DNA from: JALYNX01 sp963746905
Lineage (GTDB): Bacteria; Actinomycetota; Acidimicrobiia; Spongiisociales; ZC4RG35
DNA: 64,000 nt
NCBI GenBank assembly: GCA_963746905.1
Contig: CAVVCY010000001.1
Location: forward strand, 310,001-374,000
Direction: 5' to 3'
A program made the translations under genes and the position numbers. Positions 42,755-52,066 of this stretch are shown here, in pieces. Numbering within the stretch: position 1 is the stretch's first letter; the number at the start of each line of letters is the position of its first letter. The notes under the pieces were generated by a model, which was given only the letters and a program-made list of their open reading frames with translations, was not told the DNA's origin and did no database searches.

Positions 42755-43753
42755 ATGCTCGAAGATCGTCGTTCAGAGATCCTCAGGGCACTCGTAGAGG
42801 AGCACATCCAAACCGGGGAGCCGGTGAGTTCGCGCGTCGTCGTGGAGAAAGCTCATCTTTCGGTGTCCACTGCGACTGTTCGCAACGACCTTGCCGCGCT
42901 CGAGCAAGAGGGATTCGTGGTCCAGCCCCACACCTCGGCCGGGAGGATCCCGACGGCCGCCGCGTACCGCTATTACGTCGACCATCTCGGCCCGGGCCGT
43001 CTTCGTTCCGCTGCCCAGGCCAAGGTCAACAGCCTGTTCGGCGATGTCCACCTCGAGTTGTCCAAGCTGTTGAAGGCGACCTCCGACCTTCTCGCCGAGA
43101 TAACCGATCTTCCGGCGGTGGTGGTGTCACCGGGGATCGTCGGCGATCGGGTGCGGGCGGTGCAAAGCGTCCAGGTAACCGCCGACCAGATCCTCATCGT
43201 GGTGGTCACCGAGGGCGGCCAGGTGCTGCAGCAAAGGGGCCGGGTCAGGGTGCCCGTCACTCCCTTCGATATCGAGGAAGCTCAGCGTCTGGTGAGTGCT
43301 GCGGTTGTGGGCAGCGACCTCGGTCGCGACCTCCAGCTGGGCGACGAGGTCATGGGTCAGCTCGATGAGCCGACCCGAGAGGCAGTGCTGACCATCGCCG
43401 ATGGGCTCCATCTTGCCGCCACATCTGGTGCCGAGGTCTATGTCGGAGGAACGCAACGGCTATCCAGGGTATGGGAAGACCTCTCAGCAGTGCAACGGGT
43501 GTTGGAAGTCCTCGAACGCGAGGCCGAGGTGATGAGGATTCTGGCCGGCGCTTCGGGGACGTCGATTCAGATCGGCGCTCAGCTGGGTCGGGATGTCGAC
43601 CTCGCCGTGGTGTCCAAGAGCTACGAGGCGGGAAGTGCAGGTGGCTCGGTCGGCGTCATTGGCCCGATGCGGATGAATTACAAACGGGCGATCTCTGCGG
43701 TCGAGGAGGTCTCCCGCGAGCTCGAGGACAGGATCGGCTCGAAGCCCGACTGA
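42755..43753 (+). CDS. hrcA: HrcA heat-shock repressor
   Basis: 332 residues with N-terminal winged helix (MLEDRRSEILRALVEEHIQTGEPVSSRVV, VSTATVRNDLAALEQEGFV, HTSAGRIPTAAAYRYYVD) and the GAF-like C-terminal domain (GPMRMNYKRAISAVEEV). It would bind CIRCE operators; none was seen upstream of hrcA or dnaJ. Two bases after hemW, four before dnaJ, so it is in the same operon. Confidence 0.95.
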   Translation: MLEDRRSEILRALVEEHIQTGEPVSSRVVVEKAHLSVSTATVRNDLAALEQEGFVVQPHTSAGRIPTAAAYRYYVDHLGPGRLRSAAQAKVNSLFGDVHLELSKLLKATSDLLAEITDLPAVVVSPGIVGDRVRAVQSVQVTADQILIVVVTEGGQVLQQRGRVRVPVTPFDIEEAQRLVSAAVVGSDLGRDLQLGDEVMGQLDEPTREAVLTIADGLHLAATSGAEVYVGGTQRLSRVWEDLSAVQRVLEVLEREAEVMRILAGASGTSIQIGAQLGRDVDLAVVSKSYEAGSAGGSVGVIGPMRMNYKRAISAVEEVSRELEDRIGSKPD

Positions 43754-43757
43754 GTAG

Positions 43758-44831
43758 ATGGCGAGGGACTACTACTCAATACTCGGGGTCGGTAGGGACG
43801 CGACCACCGATGAGGTCAAGAAGGCCTTTCGCCGTCTGGCGCGGGCCACACACCCCGACGCCAACCCGGGAGACGCCGGCGCTGAAGCAAGGTTTCGGGA
43901 GGCTGCGGAGGCCTACGAGGTCTTGGTTGATCCCGAGCGTCGACGCCATTACGACCGCGGCGACACAGTCGATCTCTCTGACATATTCTCCGGGCTTGGT
44001 GGATTCGACGACATCCTCCGCTCCGTTTTTGGCGATGGGGGGCTGTTTGGATCCCAGTCCAGCCGCTCGAGTCGGGGGAGGGATGTGCTGGCGCGGGTCC
44101 AAGTCGATCTGGCGTCGGCGGCCTTCGGCACCGATGTGTCGGTGTCGTTTCATACCAGGGCCACCTGTGTGAACTGTGGCGGCACCGGCGCCGAGCCGCA
44201 CACCGGGCAGTCGACCTGCCCCCAATGCGGCGGCAGCGGTTCGGTGCGGATGGCCCGGCGGTCCCTTTTCGGGACGATGATGACGGTCGGCGCCTGCCCG
44301 ACGTGCCGGGGGGAGGGGGTGCTGATCCTCGATCCATGCTTGATCTGCTCCGGTGACGGTTCGATGCCGGAAGACACCACTGTGACGGTCGAGGTGCCCG
44401 CCGGTGTCGCCTCCGGGACCAGACTGCGTCTCACGGGCCGAGGGGAATCCGGAGGCCGATCAGGCCCGCCTGGCGATCTCTTTGTCGAGGTCATGGTCGC
44501 CCCGGACCCCAGATTCGACCGTGTTGACTCCGATCTCGTCCATCGAGTGGTCTTGGGCATCGCCGAAGCGACACTCGGATCCAGAGTAGAGGTCCCGCTA
44601 CTCGAGGGTGGAGTGAGGGAGCTGGACATTCCCCCAGCTACTCAACCCGGAACCGTCTTTCAGATGGTCGGCCTCGGTGTGCCCCGCCTCGGTAGGCGGA
44701 CCCGGGGCAACCTCCAGGTGATGATCGAGGTGAGGATTCCCGAGCAGCTCAGCGCCGAGGAGGAGTCACTGCTGCGGCGATGGTCCGACCTGAGAGGTGA
44801 ACGCACCGATCGCCCGGCATCGGCTGGCTGA
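43758..44831 (+). CDS. dnaJ: DnaJ chaperone
   Basis: Hsp70 co-chaperone, 357 residues. J domain with HPD (RATHPDANPGDAGAE), short Gly/Phe region, four CxxCxGxG zinc repeats (CVNCGGTG, CPQCGGSG, CPTCRGEG, CLICSGDG) and C-terminal substrate-binding beta domains. dnaK is not adjacent; this HrcA-linked copy resembles the actinobacterial DnaJ2. The stop overlaps rsmE (TGATG). Confidence 0.95.
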   Translation: MARDYYSILGVGRDATTDEVKKAFRRLARATHPDANPGDAGAEARFREAAEAYEVLVDPERRRHYDRGDTVDLSDIFSGLGGFDDILRSVFGDGGLFGSQSSRSSRGRDVLARVQVDLASAAFGTDVSVSFHTRATCVNCGGTGAEPHTGQSTCPQCGGSGSVRMARRSLFGTMMTVGACPTCRGEGVLILDPCLICSGDGSMPEDTTVTVEVPAGVASGTRLRLTGRGESGGRSGPPGDLFVEVMVAPDPRFDRVDSDLVHRVVLGIAEATLGSRVEVPLLEGGVRELDIPPATQPGTVFQMVGLGVPRLGRRTRGNLQVMIEVRIPEQLSAEEESLLRRWSDLRGERTDRPASAG

Positions 44832-45487
44832 TGACCAGTCACTTTCCACACGTCTTGGCGATGGGTGAATGGGACGATGACACGGTCCAGCTGACAAACG
44901 ACCAGGTTCATCATCTCGAGCGGGTATTGCGCATTAAGCCGGGTGAAGTCGTCGGCTACACCGACGGCAGAGGCACCGTGGGCCGAGGGGTTTACGAAGG
45001 AGGTCGCATTGCTCGCGGCCAAGAGGGCACGGTGCCTCGACCCAGCCCACTCACGATGGCGGTCCCGCCACCCGCCAGCCGCGAACGATGCCGATTCCTG
45101 GTCGAAAAGCTGTCAGAACTGGGCGTCGCCCGTCTGGTCTGGCTGTCGACCCAGTTCGGCGAGGGCCATGTCCCGCATCGGGCAAAGGCGATTTCGTGGG
45201 CGGTGTCGGCTTTGGAGCAGTCCAGAGGTGGTTGGTTGATGGAAATCGGGGAGGGTCTGGTGGCGTGGCAGGATTTGCATCGGCCCTTGGTGGTGGCTGT
45301 CCCGGGGGGAGGCAGTGAGGTGTTCGAGGTCATGACGGTGGCTATTGGACCCGAGGGCGGGCTAGACCCGGCGGAGATCCCGGCCGACGCCGCCACGATC
45401 GACCTCGGTTTGACGATTCTGCGGGTGGAAACTGCGGCCGTAGTGGCAGCAACCCGTTTCGCCATACCCTGGCACGGGGGTTCGTGA
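44831..45487 (+). CDS. rsmE: RsmE, 16S rRNA m3U1498 methyltransferase
   Basis: 218-residue SPOUT methyltransferase. HHLERVLRIKPGEVV N-terminal PUA-like part; catalytic knot with ERCRFLVEKLSELGVARLVWLST, IGPEGGLDPAEI and LRVETAAVVAATRF. Translationally coupled to dnaJ, the usual neighbour. Confidence 0.95.
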   Translation: MTSHFPHVLAMGEWDDDTVQLTNDQVHHLERVLRIKPGEVVGYTDGRGTVGRGVYEGGRIARGQEGTVPRPSPLTMAVPPPASRERCRFLVEKLSELGVARLVWLSTQFGEGHVPHRAKAISWAVSALEQSRGGWLMEIGEGLVAWQDLHRPLVVAVPGGGSEVFEVMTVAIGPEGGLDPAEIPADAATIDLGLTILRVETAAVVAATRFAIPWHGGS

Positions 45488-45528
45488 CCTTCTAGTATCT
45501 GAGCAGGGCTCATCTGGGAGAGCAATCC

Positions 45529-45942
45529 TTGGTCGACAAATTCAGTGCGTCGCTTGGCGTCCGTCTTAGGGCGGCGCGTCGTCAGCGAGGCTGGTCATTG
45601 GGCGAGGTCGAGTCGTACACCGACGGCGAGTTCAAGGCGTCGGTCGTGGGCGCCTATGAGCGCGGGGAGCGGGCCATTTCGGTGCAACGACTCACCCGTC
45701 TGGCTGAGGTCTACGGCGTAGGCCCCACCGAGCTTTTCCCAGGCACCAAGCCCTCCGACGGTCCGGTGATCGACATCGACGCGGTCGCCAACGGTCGGGA
45801 TCACGACATGGTCGATCGCTATCTGGCGGCGATCCAGTTCATGCGACGGGAAGGCACGCCCGGCGAGGTCCGCGAATCCGACAAGGCGGTCATCTCCTCA
45901 CTGTTGGAGACTTCGATCGACGCCGTGTCGGAGAACGACTGA
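45529..45942 (+). CDS. BldD-like XRE-family regulator
   Basis: 137 residues. N-terminal HTH closely like BldD: LGVRLRAARRQRGWSLGEVE and ASVVGAYERGERAISVQRL, then LAEVYGVGPTELFPG. The C-terminal half (VIDIDAVANGRDHDMVDRY to SENDstop) matches the BldD c-di-GMP-binding domain in layout but carries RREGTPGEVRESD instead of RGD-X8-RQDD and is shorter. TTG 45529 follows GGGAG. Could be a developmental or c-di-GMP-sensing repressor; ligand binding is uncertain. Confidence 0.8.
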   Translation: MVDKFSASLGVRLRAARRQRGWSLGEVESYTDGEFKASVVGAYERGERAISVQRLTRLAEVYGVGPTELFPGTKPSDGPVIDIDAVANGRDHDMVDRYLAAIQFMRREGTPGEVRESDKAVISSLLETSIDAVSEND

Positions 45943-45969
45943 AGTAATAGCCCAAATCGCCTGGGCGGA

Positions 45970-45975
45970 TAGAAT
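45970..45975 (+). promoter_or_regulatory. Possible -10 element for the phoH operon
   Basis: TAGAAT in the 66-nt gap before phoH, 33 nt upstream of its GTG start. No convincing -35. Confidence 0.35.
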
Positions 45976-46008
45976 TACCTTGGCGTCACAAGTAGGGCGT
46001 CATTTTCC

Positions 46009-46977
46009 GTGTCTCCTGAACACATCGAATCGCACTTACGCGTCCCCAGCCACCACTTGTTGTTGGACCTACTAGGGGACTCTGATCGACACCTCCGACA
46101 GGTCGAAGACCACTTTCCGGAGGTGCGCTTCGTCGCGCGCGGAGACGAGATCGTGCTCAAGGGCGACGAGAACGCAGTGGAGAAGGCCCGCACCGTCCTC
46201 GCCGAGCTGTTGATCCTGGTCCAAGAGGGCCACACCCTCGACAGTGGCCGCGTGGACGAAGTTGTGAAGATGGTGCGCGACGAGGTGCCCAGCCCTTCCG
46301 GGATCCTCACCGATGGCATTCCCGTTGGCCGGGGGCGGATGGTCCGGCCCAAGACCCACGGCCAACAGAAGTACATCGGCGCCATCAGGGAGAACACGTT
46401 GACCTTCGGGCTGGGCCCGGCAGGGACCGGCAAGACATATCTGGCGATGGCGGCCGCCGTCGACGGCCTGGTCAGCGGCTCGATGCGCCGGATCATCCTC
46501 ACCCGACCAGCCGTTGAAGCCGGAGAGCGTCTCGGGTTCCTCCCCGGTGACCTGGCGGCCAAGGTCGACCCTTATCTGCGCCCGCTCTACGACGCTCTCT
46601 GGGACATGTTGGGCCCCGAGGAGACGGCGTCGCTCATCGAGCGGGGAACCATCGAGATAGCCCCGCTCGCTTATATGCGTGGAAGGACCCTCAACGACGC
46701 CTGTGTCATCCTCGACGAAGCCCAGAACACGACGCCGGAGCAGATGAAGATGTTCCTGACGCGTCTGGGGTTCAACTCGAAGATGATCATCACCGGTGAC
46801 CTCACCCAGACCGACCTGCCCGAGAACCGGCACTCGGGGTTGAACGTCGTTCGCGAGATCCTTCGTGATATCCCCGGAGTGGCGTTCGTGGAATTGACCG
46901 CCCGGGACGTGGTTCGGCACCGCATCGTGGCTTCGATCGTCGAGGCCTATGCCCGTTTCGAGAGCGAGCGCAAGTAA
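46009..46977 (+). CDS. phoH: PhoH-like ATPase
   Basis: 322 residues, P-loop GPAGTGKTYLAMAAAV, LTRPAVEAGERLGFLPGD, Walker B ACVILDEAQNTTPEQMKM and ITGDLTQTDLP. Superfamily-1-like ATPase often next to ybeY and implicated in RNA metabolism. N-terminal KH-like portion (1-100). GTG 46009 (MSPEHIESH). Ends in TAATG overlap with the next gene. Confidence 0.94.
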   Translation: MSPEHIESHLRVPSHHLLLDLLGDSDRHLRQVEDHFPEVRFVARGDEIVLKGDENAVEKARTVLAELLILVQEGHTLDSGRVDEVVKMVRDEVPSPSGILTDGIPVGRGRMVRPKTHGQQKYIGAIRENTLTFGLGPAGTGKTYLAMAAAVDGLVSGSMRRIILTRPAVEAGERLGFLPGDLAAKVDPYLRPLYDALWDMLGPEETASLIERGTIEIAPLAYMRGRTLNDACVILDEAQNTTPEQMKMFLTRLGFNSKMIITGDLTQTDLPENRHSGLNVVREILRDIPGVAFVELTARDVVRHRIVASIVEAYARFESERK

Positions 46978-49490
46978 TGCCTCGCCCCACCCTGATGCGT
47001 ATCGCCATCTTCGTGGTGGTGGTTTCCGCCACCTGGGGTGTCCTCTCGCTGGGGACGACCGTCTCCGACCCGAGTCTCGAGGTCGGTGCCATCGCCGATC
47101 GGGAATATGTGGCCCAACGTTCGGGCGATGTCGTCGACACGGAGGCCACCGCAGCACTCCAGAAGGAAGCCCGGGAGGCGGTTGAGCCGATCCGGGACAC
47201 CAACGTGGAGACCGAGAACGGGGTTCGCGACCTGATCAATGCTGTGTTCGACGACGTGGGCGCGGCAGCCATCGCCGACGATCCGGTGACCACGCCGACC
47301 ACCCTCCCCGAGGTGACGACCACGCTCCCCGCCGAGAGCACGGAAACGACGGTTGTGGCCGAGCCGGCGATGCTGACCGGTCAGGTCTTCTTAGACGTCG
47401 AAGGCGACGGCATCTTCCAGCCCGATGCCGAAGCGGCAAGGGTCGACCGCGGGTTGGAACGGGTCACCGTCCAGGTCTCGATCGATGGCGAGGTTGTGGA
47501 GACCGTCGCCACCGGGCCCGGTGGCTCGTGGGCCATCGAGGTGGCGGCAGGGCCGGTGGTGATCGGCGTCGACGCTGAAGATGCGCAGATTCCCAATGGT
47601 TATGTGGTCGGCACTGACAATCTCAACCAGTTGCTGACCTGCGAGGCGGGGGAGCCCTGCTCAGCGGCACCCATCGGGTTCAAAGTCAATTTGCGACCTG
47701 TGGAGGACATCGTTGCGCAGATCAGGGCGAACCATCCAATCGCCGAGGACGCGGTCACCGTGTTGGCAGCGACCGCCCGTGATGATGTGATCCGGGCCGC
47801 CCTCGGCGAGCCGCTTCATCTCGATCCGATCGTGCGTCAGGCGACGTTGCAACGGGTAAATGAGCTCTTCGGGCAGAAGATCATTCCCGAGGATCTGGCC
47901 GGGGTTATCGCCGACCAGCGCTCGAACCCACCGCTCGTGTTCTACAGCGACACCAACCCGCCGGCCCAGGACATGGCCGCCAGCGACGCCGCCGGGGAGG
48001 TGGTGGCCACCTTCCTCCAGGCCAATTATCTCATCGATCCGGTGCAGACCCAGGCGGCCCAGGATGCCGCGGCAGAAGAGGTCGAAGATGTCGTCGAGCC
48101 CTACACCGCTGGTCAGATCATCGTTAGGGAGGGCGAGCCAGTCACCAAGCTGACCCTCGACGCCATCGATCAGGTGGGATCGACAGGGCCCGCCGGCCAA
48201 GAACAAGGCGGGCTGCTGGCGGTGATCGCGGTCCTGATCGGGATGCTCGGCCTCTATCTGGCGCGTTTCCGCGCTGAGTTCTGGTCCCGGCCTCGGATGG
48301 TCGCCCTGCTGGGGCTCCTGATCGTGCTGGCCGCCGGGGCGGTGCGAGCCACCGTCCAGATCGAGGACGCCACCTCTTGGTACGTCCTGCCCGCGGTCGC
48401 CTTCGGTTTCATGACCGCGGTGTTGTTCGACGCCCGGATCGCGGTACTGATGGCCCTCTCGGTAGGGGTGCTCACCGCGGTCGGCACCGGTGACATCGGG
48501 ATCACGGTCTACGCCATCCTCGCCACCCTGGCTCCGATCCCATTTGTCAGCTCGGTGAGCAGCCGAGGCGCCTTCCGCAACGCGGTGGTGTTCTCCGCTC
48601 TGACCGCCGCTGTGGTGGCAGCATCGACTTCGTGGTTCTTCCACGTCGGGCCCAACGATGTCCCCTTCGAAGTGATCGGGCTCTCCGTCGCATGGGCGTT
48701 CGGGGTCTCGGCTATGGCGTCTTTGATCGGCCTGGCCGCGTTGCAGTTCTTCGAGTCTGCCTTCGACATCACCACCACTCTCGGTTTGCTCGATCTGACC
48801 GATCGCAACCACAAGGGTCTCCAGTTGCTTCAGGAGAAGGCGTTCGGGACCTTCAACCATTCTCTGATGGTGGGAACCCTGGCCGATGCCGCCGCCCGGG
48901 CCATCGGCGCCAACGCCCTTCTCGCCCGCGCCATGGCCTACTACCACGACCTCGGAAAGACTGAGAACCCCACCTATTACATCGAGAACCAATTCGGGAT
49001 CCCCAACCCTCACGACTTCCTGACTCCGGAGGAGTCGGCGCAGATGATCCGACGCCATGTCACCGACGGTGTGGCGTTGGCCCGGGAGTTCAGGATCCCC
49101 TCGGATGTGGCGACGGGGATCGTCAGCCATCACGGCGACGGGATCATGCGCTTCTTCTACGAAAAAGCCCGCTCTCAGCGGGGCGACGCGGTGAACCCTG
49201 ACGACTTCCGCCACATCGGGCACAAGCCGAAGACGGCGGAATCGGCCATCGTGATGCTCGCCGACTCACTGGAGGCGGCGTGCAGGGCAGTGTTCCAGAC
49301 CGAGGAGCCGACACCCGAGGCCATCGAAAAGGTGGTGAACCGAGTCATCGACGAGAAACTCGACGACGGTCAACTCCAGGAATCTCCGTTGACTCAGTTC
49401 GAGATGACCCAGGTGCGAAAGGCCTTTTTCGAGTCGATGGTCGGGCATTATCATCAGCGGATCGCGTATCCGAATTTTCCCGGGACCTGA
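46977..49490 (+). CDS. pgpH: PgpH-like 7TM-HD c-di-AMP phosphodiesterase with inserted SdrD-B-like domain
   Basis: 837 residues. Signal-anchor helix (8-26), extracellular 7TMR-HDED region, seven membrane helices (about 400-605) and cytosolic HD domain (FNHSLMVGTLADAAARA, AMAYYHDLGKTENP, GIVSHHGDG). The HD metal motif is intact, predicting c-di-AMP hydrolysis. Unusually, the extracellular part is interrupted by a Thr-rich linker (104-126) and a module at about 134-236 (TGQVFLDVEGDGIFQPDAE, GLERVTVQVSIDG) resembling SdrD B / collagen-binding B-type beta domains. ATG 46977 overlaps the phoH stop. Confidence 0.92.
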   Translation: MPRPTLMRIAIFVVVVSATWGVLSLGTTVSDPSLEVGAIADREYVAQRSGDVVDTEATAALQKEAREAVEPIRDTNVETENGVRDLINAVFDDVGAAAIADDPVTTPTTLPEVTTTLPAESTETTVVAEPAMLTGQVFLDVEGDGIFQPDAEAARVDRGLERVTVQVSIDGEVVETVATGPGGSWAIEVAAGPVVIGVDAEDAQIPNGYVVGTDNLNQLLTCEAGEPCSAAPIGFKVNLRPVEDIVAQIRANHPIAEDAVTVLAATARDDVIRAALGEPLHLDPIVRQATLQRVNELFGQKIIPEDLAGVIADQRSNPPLVFYSDTNPPAQDMAASDAAGEVVATFLQANYLIDPVQTQAAQDAAAEEVEDVVEPYTAGQIIVREGEPVTKLTLDAIDQVGSTGPAGQEQGGLLAVIAVLIGMLGLYLARFRAEFWSRPRMVALLGLLIVLAAGAVRATVQIEDATSWYVLPAVAFGFMTAVLFDARIAVLMALSVGVLTAVGTGDIGITVYAILATLAPIPFVSSVSSRGAFRNAVVFSALTAAVVAASTSWFFHVGPNDVPFEVIGLSVAWAFGVSAMASLIGLAALQFFESAFDITTTLGLLDLTDRNHKGLQLLQEKAFGTFNHSLMVGTLADAAARAIGANALLARAMAYYHDLGKTENPTYYIENQFGIPNPHDFLTPEESAQMIRRHVTDGVALAREFRIPSDVATGIVSHHGDGIMRFFYEKARSQRGDAVNPDDFRHIGHKPKTAESAIVMLADSLEAACRAVFQTEEPTPEAIEKVVNRVIDEKLDDGQLQESPLTQFEMTQVRKAFFESMVGHYHQRIAYPNFPGT

Positions 49491-49521
49491 TGGACGATCC
49501 CTCCAGTACCAACACCGGCCA

Positions 49522-49986
49522 GTGAGCGTCTTCCTGGCCGACGAACAAGCTGAGGAATTCGATCTCGCCGCGATCCGTGGTCTCGCCGAGTTGGTCCTCT
49601 CGACTGAGGGTTACCCGAAAGAGACCGAGGTCACACTGATTTTCGTTGATGAAGAGGAAATGTCCTCATACAACGAGCGTTTCTTGAATCGCACGGGGCC
49701 GACCGACGTTCTTGCCTTTCCGGTGGAGGACCTCCTGCCCGGTGTTGCCCCTGACGCCGACCCCACCGGCCCACCACTCATGATCGGCGATGTGATCATC
49801 GCCCCGGCATATGTGAAGCGACAGTCGATCGAGCTCGAGGTCGGTTTCGATGACGAGATGGCGTTGATGGTCACCCACGGCATCCTCCACCTCATGGGTT
49901 ACGACCATCAGGTCGACGAAGACGCCTCCGCCATGGAGGGCCGGGAGACCGAGATCCTTGCCCTCGTCGGGAAGAAGCGACGGTGA
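49522..49986 (+). CDS. ybeY: YbeY endoribonuclease
   Basis: 154 residues; zinc motif H3xH5xH in THGILHLMGYDHQVD, and NRTGPTDVLAFPVE, diagnostic of YbeY, which matures 16S rRNA 3' ends. GTG 49522 begins MSVFLADEQAEEFD. The stop overlaps the next start as GTGA. Confidence 0.96.
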   Translation: MSVFLADEQAEEFDLAAIRGLAELVLSTEGYPKETEVTLIFVDEEEMSSYNERFLNRTGPTDVLAFPVEDLLPGVAPDADPTGPPLMIGDVIIAPAYVKRQSIELEVGFDDEMALMVTHGILHLMGYDHQVDEDASAMEGRETEILALVGKKRR

Positions 49987-51173
49987 CCGTCCTCGTGATC
50001 GTGCTGGCCTTGGTCTGCCTGGTGATGGCGGCGTGGCTTCGAGCAGCGGGCACCGCTGTGACCCGAATTCCCCGCGCCGACGCTCTCCGCGACAGCGCCG
50101 ACAAGGTCTCCGGAGCCGCCACTGTTGCCGGGCTCCTGGAGGAACGGGAACTGATCAACCCGGCAGTGAGCGTGGTCGCGGTTGCCTTACTCGTGATCTC
50201 CGCAGTGCTCGGCACCGCACTGCTGGCTGCCGGCGCCGGCCTCGCCAGTTCGGTCGGATATGCGATGGCGGTCGGGATATCGGTCTTTTTTGTCGGCGAC
50301 CTGGTGCCTCGCCAGGTTGGGCGACACCGAACCAGGCTGATCGCCTATCGCTCGGCAGGTCTGCTTGCGGTTTCGATGCGCCTCGGTGGCTGGGCCAACG
50401 ACCTTCTGCCGGAGCCCGATTCGGAGGAGTCGGACCGAGAGTCCACCTTCGGCTCTGATGAGGCCGACGAGCAGGAGCGTGAGCTGATCGACTCGGTTCT
50501 CGAGTTTGGCGAGACGCTGGTACGTGAGGTCATGACCCCCAGGCCGGACATGATCACGGTGCCGATCACAGCCACCATCGACCAGCTCGTGTCGATTGCG
50601 ACCGCCGAGGGCTACTCCAGGGTTCCAATCACCGACAACGGGGACGTCGTCGGCCTGGTGATCGTCAAGGATCTGCTTCCTTTGCTCACCGACGGCCAGC
50701 GGCCCGTATCGCTGAAGGAGGTCATGCGATCGGTCGAATTTGTCCCCGAGACCAAGCTTGCCTCCGCGCTTCTGGCGGAGATGCAGTCGAGGCGGGTCCA
50801 CCAGATGATCGTGGTGGACGAGTACGGGGATGTGGCCGGACTGGTGACCATCGAGGACCTCATCGAGGAGCTCGTTGGCGAGATCAGTGATGAGACCGAC
50901 GAGGAGGAGTCGTTCGTCGCTCCTCTTCCCGGCGGTGGATGGGATGTCGATGCCCGCTTGCCTGTGGAGGACCTGGCCGACATCGCCGGGGTCCAGCTCC
51001 CCGAAGTCGAATGGGACACGGTCGGAGGCCTGGTCCTCGGGCTTGCCGAGCGCATCCCCGATGAAGGCGAGCAGTTCGACTTCGGCCCGCTCCGCTTCAC
51101 GGTTACCGGGATGCAGGGCCGCCGCGTCGCGAAGGTGAGAGTCACCACCTCCAATACCGTCGACTTTCGATGA
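49983..51173 (+). CDS. CNNM/CorC-type CBS-domain membrane protein
   Basis: 396 residues. N-terminal DUF21 region with about four helices, tandem CBS domains (VREVMTPRPDMITVPITATIDQL, HQMIVVDEYGDVAGLVTIEDL) and a C-terminal CorC_HlyC domain (ARLPVEDLADIAGVQLPE, FTVTGMQGRRVAKVRV). Family members mediate Mg/Co efflux; the hemolysin name is historical. GTG 49983 overlaps ybeY, the 3' end overlaps era (ATGA). Confidence 0.92.
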   Translation: MTVLVIVLALVCLVMAAWLRAAGTAVTRIPRADALRDSADKVSGAATVAGLLEERELINPAVSVVAVALLVISAVLGTALLAAGAGLASSVGYAMAVGISVFFVGDLVPRQVGRHRTRLIAYRSAGLLAVSMRLGGWANDLLPEPDSEESDRESTFGSDEADEQERELIDSVLEFGETLVREVMTPRPDMITVPITATIDQLVSIATAEGYSRVPITDNGDVVGLVIVKDLLPLLTDGQRPVSLKEVMRSVEFVPETKLASALLAEMQSRRVHQMIVVDEYGDVAGLVTIEDLIEELVGEISDETDEEESFVAPLPGGGWDVDARLPVEDLADIAGVQLPEVEWDTVGGLVLGLAERIPDEGEQFDFGPLRFTVTGMQGRRVAKVRVTTSNTVDFR

Positions 51174-52066
51174 AGTCCGGCTTCGTGCCCGTGGTCGGCC
51201 GTCCCAATGTGGGGAAGTCGACCCTGGTCAACAGGCTTGTCGGTTCCAAGGTCTCGATCACCTCCTCGCGGCCACAGACGACACGAAATGTGATTCGGGG
51301 GGTGGTCAACGGGCCCGACCCCGACCAACCGGATTATCAGATCGTGCTCCTCGACACCCCGGGGTTGCACAAACCGAAGACCGACCTCGGTGGTCGCCTC
51401 AACTCCTATGTCTACGGGACGCTCGGTGAGGCCGACGTGGTGCTGTTCATGATCGACGCCTCGATGCCGATCGGTCCAGGCGACCGTCTCATCGCTGATC
51501 GCCTTCAGACTGCGGGCTCGGAGGTGGTGGTGGCGGTGAACAAGATCGATGACGCCGGGCGCGGCGACCTGGTCGAGCAACTGGCCAAGGCAGGGGACTG
51601 GGACTTCGCCTCCTACGTCCCGATCTCTGCAATCGAGGGCGTCGGTCTGGATGACCTGGTAGGCGAGATCGCGCAGCGCCTCCCCGAGGGTCCCCGTTAT
51701 TACCCGGCCGGGATGACTACCGATCAGCCGGAGAGCATGGTGATCGGAGAGCTCATCCGGGAGAAGTTCCTGGAGCGGCTCAACGACGAATTGCCCCATT
51801 CCCTGCTGGTCAGAGTCGAGGATCTGGAGCAAAGGCCCGACGGCCTGATCGACATCTCGGCTCGCGTCATAGTCGAGCGCAAGAGCCAGAAGGGGATAGT
51901 CATCGGGCACGAAGGCTCGTTGCTCAAAATCGCAGGGACCGAGGCCCGTCAGGATCTAGAGGCCCTGCTTGGCGATCGGGTCAACCTCATGCTCCATGTG
52001 GCCGTCGAGAAGGACTGGCAGCGCAGTCCCCAGTTGCTGGACCGATTCGGATTCACTCCCGCCTGA
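51170..52066 (+). CDS. era: Era GTPase
   Basis: 298 residues. G1 GRPNVGKSTLVNRL, G2 SSRPQTTRNVIRG, G3 DTPGLHKP, G4 NKID, and KH domain KSQKGIVIGHEGSLLKIAG. Binds the 16S rRNA 3' end during 30S assembly, the same substrate as YbeY upstream. ATG 51170 overlaps the CNNM stop. Converges with the PCD gene with no gap. Confidence 0.97.
   Translation: MKSGFVPVVGRPNVGKSTLVNRLVGSKVSITSSRPQTTRNVIRGVVNGPDPDQPDYQIVLLDTPGLHKPKTDLGGRLNSYVYGTLGEADVVLFMIDASMPIGPGDRLIADRLQTAGSEVVVAVNKIDDAGRGDLVEQLAKAGDWDFASYVPISAIEGVGLDDLVGEIAQRLPEGPRYYPAGMTTDQPESMVIGELIREKFLERLNDELPHSLLVRVEDLEQRPDGLIDISARVIVERKSQKGIVIGHEGSLLKIAGTEARQDLEALLGDRVNLMLHVAVEKDWQRSPQLLDRFGFTPA

Noticed and set aside
42700..42760. CIRCE operator before hrcA
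   Set aside because: No TTAGCACTC/GAGTGCTAA inverted repeat; hrcA starts 2 nt after hemW.
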